Source: Streptomyces parvus (GTDB lineage: Bacteria > Actinomycetota > Actinomycetes > Streptomycetales > Streptomycetaceae). From it: DNA of 64,000 bases. Positions 8,755 to 19,501 of the stretch are shown here, piece after piece. The DNA lies in assembly GCF_014648875.1 (NCBI RefSeq), contig NZ_BMRY01000004.1:489155-553154 (forward strand), in the 5' to 3' direction. The position numbers were made by a program, and so were the translations under genes. Numbering within the stretch: position 1 is the stretch's first letter; the number at the start of each line of letters is the position of its first letter. The notes beneath the pieces were generated by a model. That model had not been told where the DNA came from. It did no database searches and saw nothing but the letters and a program-made list of their open reading frames with translations.

Positions 8755-9728
8755 CCGTGCGCCTCGTCCTTCTCCGCGCCCCACACCATGTTGAACGCCC
8801 GCTCGAAGTTGACGTACCCGAGCCGCCCGAAGGACTTCGCCATCGGTACGTTGCCGAGGTCGGTCGCCGCCCGGATCCGCTCCACGCCCTCGGCCGCCAG
8901 CACCCGGGTGCCCTCGGCGAGGAGATCGTCGATGTACCCGTGGCCGCGCCGGGCGGGCAGCACCCCGATGTACGCGATGATCGGGTTGTAGTTGTTGCGG
9001 GCCGGTATCACGAAGCCGACCGGCTCGCCGGTGGGCAGTTCGGCGATCCGCCACCAGGCCATCGGGGTCGAGTAGCCCGCCAGCTCCTCGTCGTAGTGCT
9101 TCTCGGCCGCCGCGCGGGCGTCGAGCCCGGACGCCAGGTCCTCCTGCCCATGGGCGTCGAGGGTGCCCTCCATCACCGGCGTCATCAGCGCCAGCAGATC
9201 CTCCCGGCCGGTGACCGGACGGAACACCAGCCGCCCGGAGTCCTCCGGCACCGGCGTACCGGCCCGCCACTCCAGCCGCAGCCGCTCCACCAGCATCCGC
9301 GCCCCGGTCGCCTCCACCGCCGCGATCCGGGCCCCGACGACCTCCCGGGCCACCGGGTCCTCGCGCCAGTCCGGCGGTACGAACCGCCCGTACTCCGGCC
9401 GCTGCGCACCGGCCGGAACGACGGCCTCCGTCGCCGTCTCCAGCAGCCGGACACCGATCTCGACCCGCTCCGGGGCGGGCAGCGCGTCGTCCAGGTCGAA
9501 GAAGTCCAGCGCCAGCGGCTCGCCGCCCGGCGTGTTCGTCCACCAGGCGGCCCTGGCGACGACCCGCTCGCCGTCCAGGGCGACCCACATCCACTCGGGG
9601 AGGCGTCGTCCGGTGGCGAGGTCGTCGGCCAGCTCATGGTCGAGAACGTACGAAAGGCGGAGGAACAGGTCGAGTTCGCCGGGTCCGGACAGCGGACGGA
9701 TCGTCAGGCCGGATGGTGCAAGGGGCAC
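8751..9728 (-). CDS. GNAT family N-acetyltransferase
   Basis: A 325-residue double-GNAT protein. The first half contains WMWVALDGERVVARAAWW, paralleling the same block in the neighbouring acetyltransferase at 7342. The C-terminal domain has the acetyl-CoA-binding loop VLPARRGHGYIDDLL. The GTG at 9728 is chosen because GAGGAG lies five bases upstream; upstream in-frame sequence looks non-coding. Its stop codon overlaps the start of the small membrane protein gene. Likely role: acetylation of an amine on a small molecule or antibiotic; the substrate is not inferable. Confidence 0.82.
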   Translation of the reverse strand: MPLAPSGLTIRPLSGPGELDLFLRLSYVLDHELADDLATGRRLPEWMWVALDGERVVARAAWWTNTPGGEPLALDFFDLDDALPAPERVEIGVRLLETATEAVVPAGAQRPEYGRFVPPDWREDPVAREVVGARIAAVEATGARMLVERLRLEWRAGTPVPEDSGRLVFRPVTGREDLLALMTPVMEGTLDAHGQEDLASGLDARAAAEKHYDEELAGYSTPMAWWRIAELPTGEPVGFVIPARNNYNPIIAYIGVLPARRGHGYIDDLLAEGTRVLAAEGVERIRAATDLGNVPMAKSFGRLGYVNFERAFNMVWGAEKDEAHG

Positions 9729-9870
9729 ACGGTCTCCTCGTGATGGGTGAGCGGCAGACCCTAGCAAGGGGGCCCGGCGGCCGTCGCGCGAGAAAGCGGC
9801 GCAGGTCAGAGCGGGAGGTAACAGGGCCTCGTCTGGACACTCCGGCCCCTTCGGCCCGACAATCGTCGAC

Positions 9871-10626
9871 GTGACATCCTCCTTCGAGTTCCCCATGAGT
9901 CCCGCGCGGCTGTCGGACGCCCAGCGCGACCGTGTCGTCGGCGTACTCAGAGAAGGTGCCGCACAGGGCAAGCTGTCGCACGACACCTTCATGCGCCGCA
10001 TGGAACTCGCCCTCGTCGCCCGCCGCCCGGAGGAGTTGGCGGCCCTCACCGCCGATCTGGAGAGCGGCGGCCGCTGGTCGACGGGGCTGGTCCGCGCGGT
10101 GGGCGGGATCTCCGCGTTCCCCGGGCGGCTGCGCCGCGCCTGGCAGACCGAGCGGCTCCCCAAACTGCTGCTCCCCGCGCCCGGCCCGCATCCGCTGCTC
10201 ATCGGCCGCGACCCGGCGAACGGGCTGCGCCTCAACCACGAGACCGTCTCCCGGCTGCACGCGGAACTCTCCGCGCAGAACGGCCGCTGGGTGCTGCGCG
10301 ACCTCGGCTCCACCAACGGCACCTGCGTCAACGGCCAGCGGCTCGTCGGCTCCATCCCGGTGCGCGACGGCGACCAGGTGAGCTTCGGCCGGATGAGCTT
10401 CCGCCTCACCGCCCCTGACCGCCTTCCGGCGCAGCCGTCCCGACCGCAGGACCGCCTGCCGCAACTGCCTCCGCACGCCCCCCGGCCGTCCGCCGCCCCG
10501 CCCCAGCTTCCGCCGCACGCTCCGGAGCACCCGGCGAACGGGCCCGGCATCCCCGAGCCGGGCTCCGACCATGCGCAGCCCGGCTCCGACCGCCCGCCAA
10601 AGGGGCCCGGCCTCCCGTCTGCCTGA
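9871..10626 (+). CDS. DUF1707-FHA domain protein
   Basis: A 251-residue protein. The N-terminus (RLSDAQRDRVVGVLREGAA, residues 12-65) is a DUF1707-type helical domain common in actinobacterial envelope and signalling proteins. Residues about 108-175 form an FHA domain with the phosphothreonine-binding pattern LIGRDPANGLRL, SRLHAEL and STNGTCVNG. The tail is Pro-rich, with QLPPHAP and PGSD each occurring twice. FHA domains read Ser/Thr kinase substrates, so this is probably an adaptor in a kinase pathway. GTG at 9871 has GACAAT 7 bp upstream, fitting a leaderless transcript. The ATG at 9895 is an alternative start. Confidence 0.83.
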   Translation: MTSSFEFPMSPARLSDAQRDRVVGVLREGAAQGKLSHDTFMRRMELALVARRPEELAALTADLESGGRWSTGLVRAVGGISAFPGRLRRAWQTERLPKLLLPAPGPHPLLIGRDPANGLRLNHETVSRLHAELSAQNGRWVLRDLGSTNGTCVNGQRLVGSIPVRDGDQVSFGRMSFRLTAPDRLPAQPSRPQDRLPQLPPHAPRPSAAPPQLPPHAPEHPANGPGIPEPGSDHAQPGSDRPPKGPGLPSA

Positions 10627-10671
10627 TGCGGGCCGCGTGCCGCAGGGGCCCGGACTCCCGTCTGCCTGATG
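10601..10671 (+). repeat. Imperfect 28-bp direct repeat across the FHA gene stop codon
   Basis: A 28-bp segment at 10601-10628, which ends the FHA gene and contains its stop, recurs at 10644-10671 with one mismatch. The 43-bp offset is not a multiple of three, so the copy lies outside the gene in another frame. It looks like a recent small tandem duplication. Confidence 0.8.
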
Positions 10672-10816
10672 GCGGCCGCCCACCACTGGAATCCACCCCC
10701 GAGCCCCGGTGAACCCTCACCCGAACGGCCGTACGCCGACTGCGGCGCACCCCCGTCGATGGTCCGCTGAGAGGACGCGCGCCGACCGTCGGCGCACCGA
10801 GTCCAGGGGGTGCGGG

Positions 10817-11851
10817 ATGCCGGTGGACCGCCCCGACGCCCTGCCCGCAGCCCGTCGTCCGCACCGGCTCTCGGGCGGCCTGCCGGGCCTGCTGGCCCCT
10901 GGGGCCACGACGGATCCGTACCGACTGCGCCTCTACCGCCTGCTGCGGACCGACTACCCCCTCGGCTACGACCCGGCCCTCGGCGCCTGGCTGCTGAGCC
11001 GGTACGCGGACGTGGCCCTGGCCCTCACGGACCCCCGGTTCACCGGCTACCCGCACGACGGGGCACCGCGCGGGCGGGCCCTCGTGCCGCTCGGCCTCTG
11101 CCGGGGCAGCCTGGTCTGCGGCCCGCTCACCGTGCCGTGGAGCACCGCCGCCCCCGCCGTCGAGCGGACGGCGTACGTCCTGGCCCGCCGGATCGCCGGG
11201 CGCGACCGGGCCGACCTGGTCGCCGACTTCTGCCGCTGGCTGCCCGCCGGGGCCGCGGCCGCTGCGGCGGGGCTCGCCCACCCGGACCTGAGCACCCTGC
11301 CCCGGGGTGTCCGCCATCGGCGTGCCCTCGGCGGAGCCGGGGACTGCACCGGGACCACCGCGCTCCGCGAGCACGCCCTCGCCTCGTTCCTCGCGAACAT
11401 GCTCGACGCCCCCGACCTGCTGGCCGCCGCGACCGCCGGTGAAGTGGGCGGCGATGGCTCCGGGTCGCTGCTCGGGAGGGCCTGGGCCGAGACGCTGCGC
11501 CGCGATCCGCCCGTCCAGATCGTGCTGCGCCGCACCCGCACCGAAGTCGCCGTCAGCGGCGGCACGCTCCCCGCCGACGCACCCGTCGCCTGCCTCATCG
11601 GCGCGGCGGGCCGCGACCCGGCCCGGTTCGCCGCACCCGACCGGTTCGACCCGCTGCGCTCCGACGCCGACCCGCTGCTCATCGGTCCGGCCGGCTGCCC
11701 GGCCGCCCTCCTCGGCCGACTGGAGGCCGAACACGGCCTGCGCGCCCTGCTGACGGCCATGCCCGGCATCCGCTGGGCCGACGGCTTCCGCCCGGTGGCG
11801 GGCGGACTTCTCACCCGCGGCCCGCGCGCCCTGCTCGTACGCCCGTCCTGA
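10817..11851 (+). CDS. Short, degenerate cytochrome P450-like protein
   Basis: A 344-residue protein, shorter than the usual 400. P450 landmarks remain: a K-helix ETLRR, the PERF-like block GRDPARFAAPDRFDPLR, and a heme-loop-like GPAGCPAALLGRLEAE. In that loop the usual F-G-x-G-x-H-x-C-x-G is eroded: only the Cys and the downstream R-x-E are kept, and CxG reads CPA. The I-helix with its AGxxT oxygen-activation motif appears missing. It may be a catalytically altered or non-heme relative. ATG 10817 follows a GGGGG stretch. It converges on treY, and a trehalose-linked role is only suggested by position. Confidence 0.68.
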   Translation: MPVDRPDALPAARRPHRLSGGLPGLLAPGATTDPYRLRLYRLLRTDYPLGYDPALGAWLLSRYADVALALTDPRFTGYPHDGAPRGRALVPLGLCRGSLVCGPLTVPWSTAAPAVERTAYVLARRIAGRDRADLVADFCRWLPAGAAAAAAGLAHPDLSTLPRGVRHRRALGGAGDCTGTTALREHALASFLANMLDAPDLLAAATAGEVGGDGSGSLLGRAWAETLRRDPPVQIVLRRTRTEVAVSGGTLPADAPVACLIGAAGRDPARFAAPDRFDPLRSDADPLLIGPAGCPAALLGRLEAEHGLRALLTAMPGIRWADGFRPVAGGLLTRGPRALLVRPS

Positions 11852-11908
11852 GGGCGGGAGCGTTGACCCCTCCCCGGCGACGCGCCGCCGCCCTCCGGGG
11901 CCGCCCCC

Positions 11909-14281
11909 TCAGCGGCCCACCCGCCGCAACAGAGCCACCGGCTGCTCGGCGAACAGTTCGCCCGCCGCCACCGCGCCCCCCGTGAACTCCCGGCCGGGCG
12001 ACACCGACAGCATGTCCCGCCACGGGCCCCCGTCCGGCAGCTCCAGCACCGTGTCCCGCCAGCCGCCGCCCTCGGCCAGCCGCAGCGACAGCCGGGTCAC
12101 CGCCGTGACCACCTCGCCCGAGCGGCAGAACGCCAGCAGATGCGGGGCGGCCGGACCGGTCGCCGCCAGGGGCGCGTACGTCCCCGACTCGCCGAACACG
12201 TCAGGCAGTTCGCGGCGCAGACCGAGTGCGGTCGCCGTCAGCGCCTGCTTCTCGTCGGGAACGTCCGGCCGCCGGAACGGCCGCCGGTTGTCCGGGTCGA
12301 CCAGCGCCAGGTACTCGCTCTCCGTGCCCTGGTAGAGATCCGGCACCCCCGGCATCGTCAGGTGCACCAACGCCGCCCCCAGCACCTGCGCCCGGACATG
12401 CGGGGCGAGCGCGTCCGCGAACTCGGCGATCAGCCTCCGGGGCACGCCCTCCCCGCGCCCCGGCCCGGCGGCGACGAAGTCCGACACCGCGCGCTCGTAG
12501 GCCGGGTCCGACTCCGTCCAGCTGGTGAAGAGACCCGCCTCGCGCACCGCCTTCAGCAGCGCCGGCTCCAGCCGCTCGCCCAGCTCGTCGGGCGGCAGCT
12601 CCGCGCAGCCGTACGTCGACTGCCAGGCAGTCCAGGCCAGTTGGGGGTCCGGGGCGGTGACCGGTGTCGCCGCCGTCAGCTCCGTCACCAGCGTCGCCCA
12701 CCGCTCCGGGCACTGCGACAGCACCGCGATCCGGGCCCGGACGTCCGCGCTGCGTTTCGTGTCGTGCGTGGTCAGGACCGTGCCTGTGGCGGGCCAGTCG
12801 CGGGCGATCCGGGCGGCGAAGGCGTGGAACTCCTGCGGTGACACGGCGGGTTGCCCGGGGTCGCCGCCCACCTCGGTGGCCGAGATCAGCGGAACGTACC
12901 GGTAGAACGCCGTGTCCTCCGCGGACTTGGCGTGCAGCGCGGACGCGGTCTGCGCGAACCGGGCGCAGAACGCCGTCTGTTCCTCCCCGCCGCCGAGCCG
13001 CCCGAGCGCCAGATCGCGTACGACGTCGACGGCCGGCGCCTCCTCCGGCACGGAGAACACCGCCTTCGCGTCGCGTACCGCCTCGTCCGTCAGCGTCTCC
13101 TCGGCGATCCGCGTCGGCGGCTCGCCCGCCGTGACGTACGGCCGGTAGACCGGGACGCGGACCAGCAGCTCCCGGATCGCCGTCCGCAGTGTCCACGGGG
13201 CGTGGTCCCGCAGGGCGGGGTCCCGCTCGCAGATCGCGGACGCCAGCCGGGTCAGCCACGCGGTCTCGGCGGCCAGCTCGTGCGTCACCACCCGGTACGC
13301 CGCCCGGCGCACCGTCGCGCTCCAGTCGCCGCCCCGGTCGCCGGGCGGGCCCGCGAACTCCCGGTAGCGGGACAGCAGTTCCGTCGCACCGGACGGGTCG
13401 GTGAACAGCCCGTCGATCCGGCGCAGGGCGTCGTACCCGGTGGTGCCCGCGACCGCCCACTCCGCCGGGAGGTGCTCGTCGCCGGTGAGGATCTTCTCCA
13501 CCACCGTCCAGCGTCCGCCGGTCGCCTCGTTCAACTGCTCCAGATAGGCGGCGGGGGCGGCGAGACCGTCGGGGTGGTCGATGCGCAGCCCGTCCAGCAC
13601 GCCGTCGCGGAGCAGTTCGAGGACCTTGGCGTGGGTGTCATCGAAGACCTCCGGGTGCTCCACGCGGACCCCGATCAGCTCCGGGACGGTGAAGAAACGC
13701 CGGTAGTTCAGCTCGGTGCGGGCCAGCCGCCACCAGCCGAGCCGGTAGTGCTGCTCCTCCAGCAGCCGAGGCAGCGGCAGACCCGCCGTACCGGCCCGGA
13801 GCGGGAACTTCAGATCGTGGTAGCGCAGCACCTCCCCGTCCACGGTCAGATGCTCCAGCTCCTGGCCGAGCGGCCCGGCGAGCACCGGCAGCAGCACCTG
13901 GCCGCCGCCCGCCGCCCAGTCGATGTCGAACCAGCGGGCGTACGGGGAGGCCGCGCCCTCGCGCAGCACCTCCCACAGCCGCCGGTTGTGCCGGGGCGAG
14001 GCGGCCATGTGGTTGGGCACGATGTCCAGGATCAGCCCGAGCCCGTGCTCCCGGGCGGCGGAAGCCAGCGACCGCAGCCCCTCCTCACCGCCCAGCTCCG
14101 CCCGGACCCGGCTGTGGTCGACCACGTCGTAACCGTGGGTGGAGCCGGGGACCGCCTCCAGGACGGGGGAGAGGTGGAGATGCGAGACGCCGAGCGCGGC
14201 GAGATACGGCACGGCCTTCTCGGCGGCGGCGAACGGGAAGTCGGGCTGGAGCTGAAGCCGGTACGTGGCGGAGGGCGTCAT
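11909..14281 (-). CDS. treY: Malto-oligosyltrehalose synthase
   Basis: A 790-residue GH13 enzyme that rearranges the reducing-end alpha-1,4 bond of maltodextrins to alpha-1,1, giving maltooligosyl trehalose for TreZ. Blocks in order: TYRLQLQPDFPF (N-terminus), ILDIVPNHMA, DGLRIDHPDGL (nucleophile), VVEKILTGDEHLP (acid/base) and TTHDTKRSADVRARI (transition-state Asp). Length matches the family. glgX lies 117 bp upstream on the same strand, so the two may be cotranscribed, with GlgX debranching glycogen to supply substrate. Confidence 0.94.
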   Translation of the reverse strand: MTPSATYRLQLQPDFPFAAAEKAVPYLAALGVSHLHLSPVLEAVPGSTHGYDVVDHSRVRAELGGEEGLRSLASAAREHGLGLILDIVPNHMAASPRHNRRLWEVLREGAASPYARWFDIDWAAGGGQVLLPVLAGPLGQELEHLTVDGEVLRYHDLKFPLRAGTAGLPLPRLLEEQHYRLGWWRLARTELNYRRFFTVPELIGVRVEHPEVFDDTHAKVLELLRDGVLDGLRIDHPDGLAAPAAYLEQLNEATGGRWTVVEKILTGDEHLPAEWAVAGTTGYDALRRIDGLFTDPSGATELLSRYREFAGPPGDRGGDWSATVRRAAYRVVTHELAAETAWLTRLASAICERDPALRDHAPWTLRTAIRELLVRVPVYRPYVTAGEPPTRIAEETLTDEAVRDAKAVFSVPEEAPAVDVVRDLALGRLGGGEEQTAFCARFAQTASALHAKSAEDTAFYRYVPLISATEVGGDPGQPAVSPQEFHAFAARIARDWPATGTVLTTHDTKRSADVRARIAVLSQCPERWATLVTELTAATPVTAPDPQLAWTAWQSTYGCAELPPDELGERLEPALLKAVREAGLFTSWTESDPAYERAVSDFVAAGPGRGEGVPRRLIAEFADALAPHVRAQVLGAALVHLTMPGVPDLYQGTESEYLALVDPDNRRPFRRPDVPDEKQALTATALGLRRELPDVFGESGTYAPLAATGPAAPHLLAFCRSGEVVTAVTRLSLRLAEGGGWRDTVLELPDGGPWRDMLSVSPGREFTGGAVAAGELFAEQPVALLRRVGR

Positions 14282-14398
14282 GGACTTCTACGTACCCCGC
14301 CCGGGGCGAACCGTGTCACCCCGGGCGGAACCTCACCCCTGCTGTCCCGGCCCGGGCCGGGGGTGTCCGGCCCTGGTCCGCCGGCCACCCCCTGGGCC

Positions 14399-16528
<2,130 letters not shown>

Positions 16529-16944
16529 GATGAAGACTCTTCCACTTCTGATCCGGGTGCGGTGGCTTTCCTCGGCCCGATGCTCCTCGAAGACTTCCCG
16601 AATACGTCCCGAATCTTCCCCGAAAACGGGGCGCTCACCTAGGACGTCGCGCGGTGCGGCCGCATCCCGTCGCCGGGCCCCGGCCGCACCGGTCAACTTC
16701 GGACACGCCCGTGCCGCCCCGGACGTGCATGCGGACCCCGCAGTCGGGAGTGCGTCCGGTTTCCGCGCCGGGGGCGGGGGTCCAATCACTATGAATCCGC
16801 TCACTCCACCCGATCTCGCCGCAAGGAACAAGCCTTACGATCAGGGGAGTTGAGAAAGTCGCCTGCGCATCGGGCTGCGTCGGATCACGCTCCCGGAGTA
16901 CCCTTCCTTGATCGTTGGGTGGGGGAGTGGAAGGCGGTAAGCGG
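16529..16944. other. 416-bp divergent intergenic region with repeats
   Basis: Non-coding region between glgX and the HEPN gene. It holds a perfect 11-bp inverted repeat at 16652-16662 and 16681-16691 with an 18-base loop, and a run of CCCGAAT-like repeats spaced about 10-11 bp at roughly 16595-16625. Both could be regulatory for either gene. No conserved small ORF was seen. Confidence 0.5.
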
Positions 16945-18180
16945 GTGAGCTCGGGAGGGTTCGAGCTACCCCCAGGTGACGCAGGTCACGAGGGGGAATC
17001 GACCGATGCCCCGCCCGGGGCGGTGTCCCTCGCGCAGCCCATGGAGATAGGCGCCGAGCTGGACTGGGGATCCGAGGCCTGGGGCGAGGTGCGCACCCGC
17101 GCCCAGCGGGCCGGGCGGGCGTATATCTGGCTGAATCTGGTCGAACAGCGCCTGCGGGCCGTCGTCGCCGCGGTGCTCCGGCCGATCTACGAGCCGGTGC
17201 ACGGCGAGGAGTGGGTGGTGGCCGCGGCCGGACCCGCCGGGCAGGAGTGGGTGCAGCGCGCCGTCGCCGTGCGCGAGGTCTCGCGCCGCAAGGGCTATCT
17301 GCTCGACCCGGCCGACGACAACGTCCTCAGCTTCCTGACGCTGCCGCAGCTGCGCGAGCTGATGGTCCAGCACTGGCCGTGCTTCGAGCCGTACTTCGAC
17401 GACCGGCGCGATGTCGAGCTGGCCCTGGACGAGCTGGAGGTCGCGCGCAACGTGGTCTCCCGCAACCGGGCGCTGAACGAGGCGGTCCTCGCCCAGGCGG
17501 AACGGGCCTCCGCCCGCCTGCTCGACATCCTCGGCAGCGGGGCCGGGGTGCCGTCGGCCGACCGACTGCCGGTGGACGCCGTGGAGGAGCTGGTCGGCGA
17601 CCGGTACGCGGACGTGGTCTCCGTCCACCCCGACCGGGTCCGGCTCCAGCGCCAGCTGCCCGCCGAAGACCTCTTCGGCGGGGCGCGCCGGCTCGACGCC
17701 ATCGGGATCGGCCTCAACCTGCTCGTGCAGAACTTCTCCGGCCGCCGGCTCGTGCGGCTCGCGGAGTCGGGCTGCCGGGTCCGGCTGCTCTTCATCAACC
17801 CGGCCAGCAGCGCGGTGCGCCGCCGTGAGCGGGAACTCGGCCTCAAGAAGGGCGAGCTGAGCCGCTCGGTGGAGATGAACATCCTCCACATGCGCCGCGT
17901 CCGCTCCAAGCTCCGCGACCCCGGCGCGTTCCAGATCCAGGTCTTCGACGAGACCCCGCGCTTCACCGCCTACCTGGTGGACGGCGACGGTCCGGACGCG
18001 GTGGGCGTCGTCCAGCCCTATCTGCGGCGGGCCCGGGGCATGGAGGCGCCGGTGCTGGTGCTGCGCGGCGGGGGCCGGCGCACGGTGGTGCGGGAGGGCC
18101 AGGACAACGAGCACGGGCTCTTCGAGACGTACCGCGAGGAGTTCGAATCGGTCTGGACGGACTCCCGGCCGGTCTCCTGA
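16945..18180 (+). CDS. SAV2148 family HEPN domain-containing protein
   Basis: A 411-residue protein recognised as the Streptomyces SAV2148-type family. Residues about 35-190 are a HEPN-like helical bundle. The C-terminal half, with LFGGARRLDAIGIGLNLL, SGRRLVRLAESGCRVRLLFI and NPASSAVRRRE, resembles an inactive phospholipase D-like sensor domain without a clear HKD motif. HEPN proteins are often RNases or partners of nucleotidyltransferases, but no R-x4-6-H motif is obvious here. GTG 16945 is chosen because the VSSGGFELPPGDAG opening looks conserved; TTG 16915 and GTG 16927 are alternatives. Function unknown. Confidence 0.78.
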   Translation: MSSGGFELPPGDAGHEGESTDAPPGAVSLAQPMEIGAELDWGSEAWGEVRTRAQRAGRAYIWLNLVEQRLRAVVAAVLRPIYEPVHGEEWVVAAAGPAGQEWVQRAVAVREVSRRKGYLLDPADDNVLSFLTLPQLRELMVQHWPCFEPYFDDRRDVELALDELEVARNVVSRNRALNEAVLAQAERASARLLDILGSGAGVPSADRLPVDAVEELVGDRYADVVSVHPDRVRLQRQLPAEDLFGGARRLDAIGIGLNLLVQNFSGRRLVRLAESGCRVRLLFINPASSAVRRRERELGLKKGELSRSVEMNILHMRRVRSKLRDPGAFQIQVFDETPRFTAYLVDGDGPDAVGVVQPYLRRARGMEAPVLVLRGGGRRTVVREGQDNEHGLFETYREEFESVWTDSRPVS

Positions 18181-18287
18181 CCCTGCTGCCCTTCCTGACC
18201 CTCCACCGGGTCTGTCAGTGGCCCGTGCGAAGGTGGTCATCACTCGGGGGGAGCACCACGGGGGAGCACCACGAAGGAGGTATCGGG

Positions 18288-19001
18288 ATGAGCTGGCACC
18301 GGGGCACACTGGTCGGCTTCGACCTGGAGACGACGGGGACCGACGTCGAGAGCGACCGGATCGTCACCGCCGCACTCGTCCGGCTGGATCCGGACGGCAC
18401 GGTCGCCGGGCAGCGGACCTGGCTGCTCGATCCGGGCGTGGTGATACCGGAGCAGGCGTCCGCGATCCACGGCATCGGCACGGACCACGCCCGCAAGCAC
18501 GGCACCCGGGCCGCCTCGGCCGTCGAGGAGATCGCCCACGCGGTCGCCGAGGTGCTGCGTTCGGACGTCCCGCTGGTGGTGATGAACGCCCGCTACGACC
18601 TCTCGCTGCTGGACCGCGAGTGCCGCAGGTACGGACTGCCGTCGGTCGAGGAGCGGGTCGGCGGCGCGCCGTCACCCGTCATCGACCCGCTGGTCATCGA
18701 CAAGCACGTCGACAAGTACCGCAAGGGCAAGCGTGCCCTCCAGGCGCTGTGCGACCACTACGGGGTCACGCTCGACGGAGCCCACGACGCGACCGCCGAC
18801 GCGGTGGCCGCGGTGCGCGTGGTACGCCGGATGGGAGAGCGCCACCGGCCCGTCGCCACGCTGCCCCCCGACGAACTGCACGCCCTTCAGATACGGGCGG
18901 CGGCCGAACAGTCGGCCTCGCTCCAGGCCTATCTGCGGCGCACGAGCGACCCGGCGGCGGTGGTCGAGTCGGCGTGGCCACTGATCCCGCGCAGCGGCTG
19001 A
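18288..19001 (+). CDS. DnaQ-like 3'-5' exonuclease (DEDDh)
   Basis: A 237-residue member of the DEDDh exonuclease superfamily related to DNA polymerase III epsilon. Exo I is FDLETTGTD near the N-terminus, Exo II NARYDLSLLDREC, Exo III HDATADAVAAV, giving the Asp, Glu, Asp, His and Asp ligands for two metals. It probably trims DNA or RNA 3' ends in repair or proofreading. ATG 18288 follows AAGGAGGT at ideal spacing. A 13-bp tandem repeat (GGGGAGCACCACG) lies immediately upstream of that site. The terminal 60 residues are helical and typical of the Streptomyces version. Confidence 0.88.
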   Translation: MSWHRGTLVGFDLETTGTDVESDRIVTAALVRLDPDGTVAGQRTWLLDPGVVIPEQASAIHGIGTDHARKHGTRAASAVEEIAHAVAEVLRSDVPLVVMNARYDLSLLDRECRRYGLPSVEERVGGAPSPVIDPLVIDKHVDKYRKGKRALQALCDHYGVTLDGAHDATADAVAAVRVVRRMGERHRPVATLPPDELHALQIRAAAEQSASLQAYLRRTSDPAAVVESAWPLIPRSG

Positions 19002-19063
19002 GCGGGACGGCCGCCGAGCGGACCCCGCCGCTCGGTCCCCGGACGCGCTGACCGTTCGCGGCG

Positions 19064-19417
19064 TCAGTTCGGGGCAGGGGAAGCCGTTTCGTCGGCCTTG
19101 ATGTCGAAGTTGATCTTGTCCCCCTCGACCGAGGTCACCTTCACCGACACACCCAGGGTGCTGCCGTCCTTCGCCGTGAGCGTGCAGCGGGTGGTGGCGC
19201 CGACCTTCCCGGCGAGGTCCTCGGGGCAGGTGATGTCAGGCTTTGGCTGGTTGGTGGTGGCCGCGAGCTTTTCGGAGACGGTCGTGGCGAGCTTGTCCGC
19301 AGGCAGCTTCGGCTCCGAGTTCCCTACGGTGACCGACCCCGAACAGCCGACGAGCAGCGCGCCTGCGGCCACGGCCGAGAGGCTCCACGTCACTGCGGTC
19401 GAACGGGCTATGGGCAC
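19064..19417 (-). CDS. DUF4333 domain lipoprotein
   Basis: A 117-residue secreted lipoprotein. The signal peptide ends at lipobox LLVGC near residue 25, so Cys would be lipidated and the protein held outside the membrane. The mature part (LPADKLATTVSEKL, DITCPEDLAGKVGATTRCTL, GVSVKVTSVEGDKINFDIK) is a DUF4333 domain with its two conserved Cys residues (ITCP and TRCTL), which may form a disulfide. The function of the domain is unknown. It converges on the exonuclease gene with a 62-bp gap. Confidence 0.85.
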   Translation of the reverse strand: MPIARSTAVTWSLSAVAAGALLVGCSGSVTVGNSEPKLPADKLATTVSEKLAATTNQPKPDITCPEDLAGKVGATTRCTLTAKDGSTLGVSVKVTSVEGDKINFDIKADETASPAPN

Positions 19418-19501
19418 GGGTGTTCCCTTCGGACGGCGTGCGACGGTCGGGCGGAAGCATACGCGGCACCCGTGCCGCCGGCAGGCCGCTGACGGGCCCG
19501 C

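Noticed and set aside
11852..11908. Possible terminator between the P450-like gene and treY
   Set aside because: GC-rich but no stem longer than about five base pairs could be built with confidence.
18246..18272. Tandem GGGGAGCACCACG repeat before the exonuclease gene
   Set aside because: Only two short copies in a GC-rich region; no pattern suggests a defined element.
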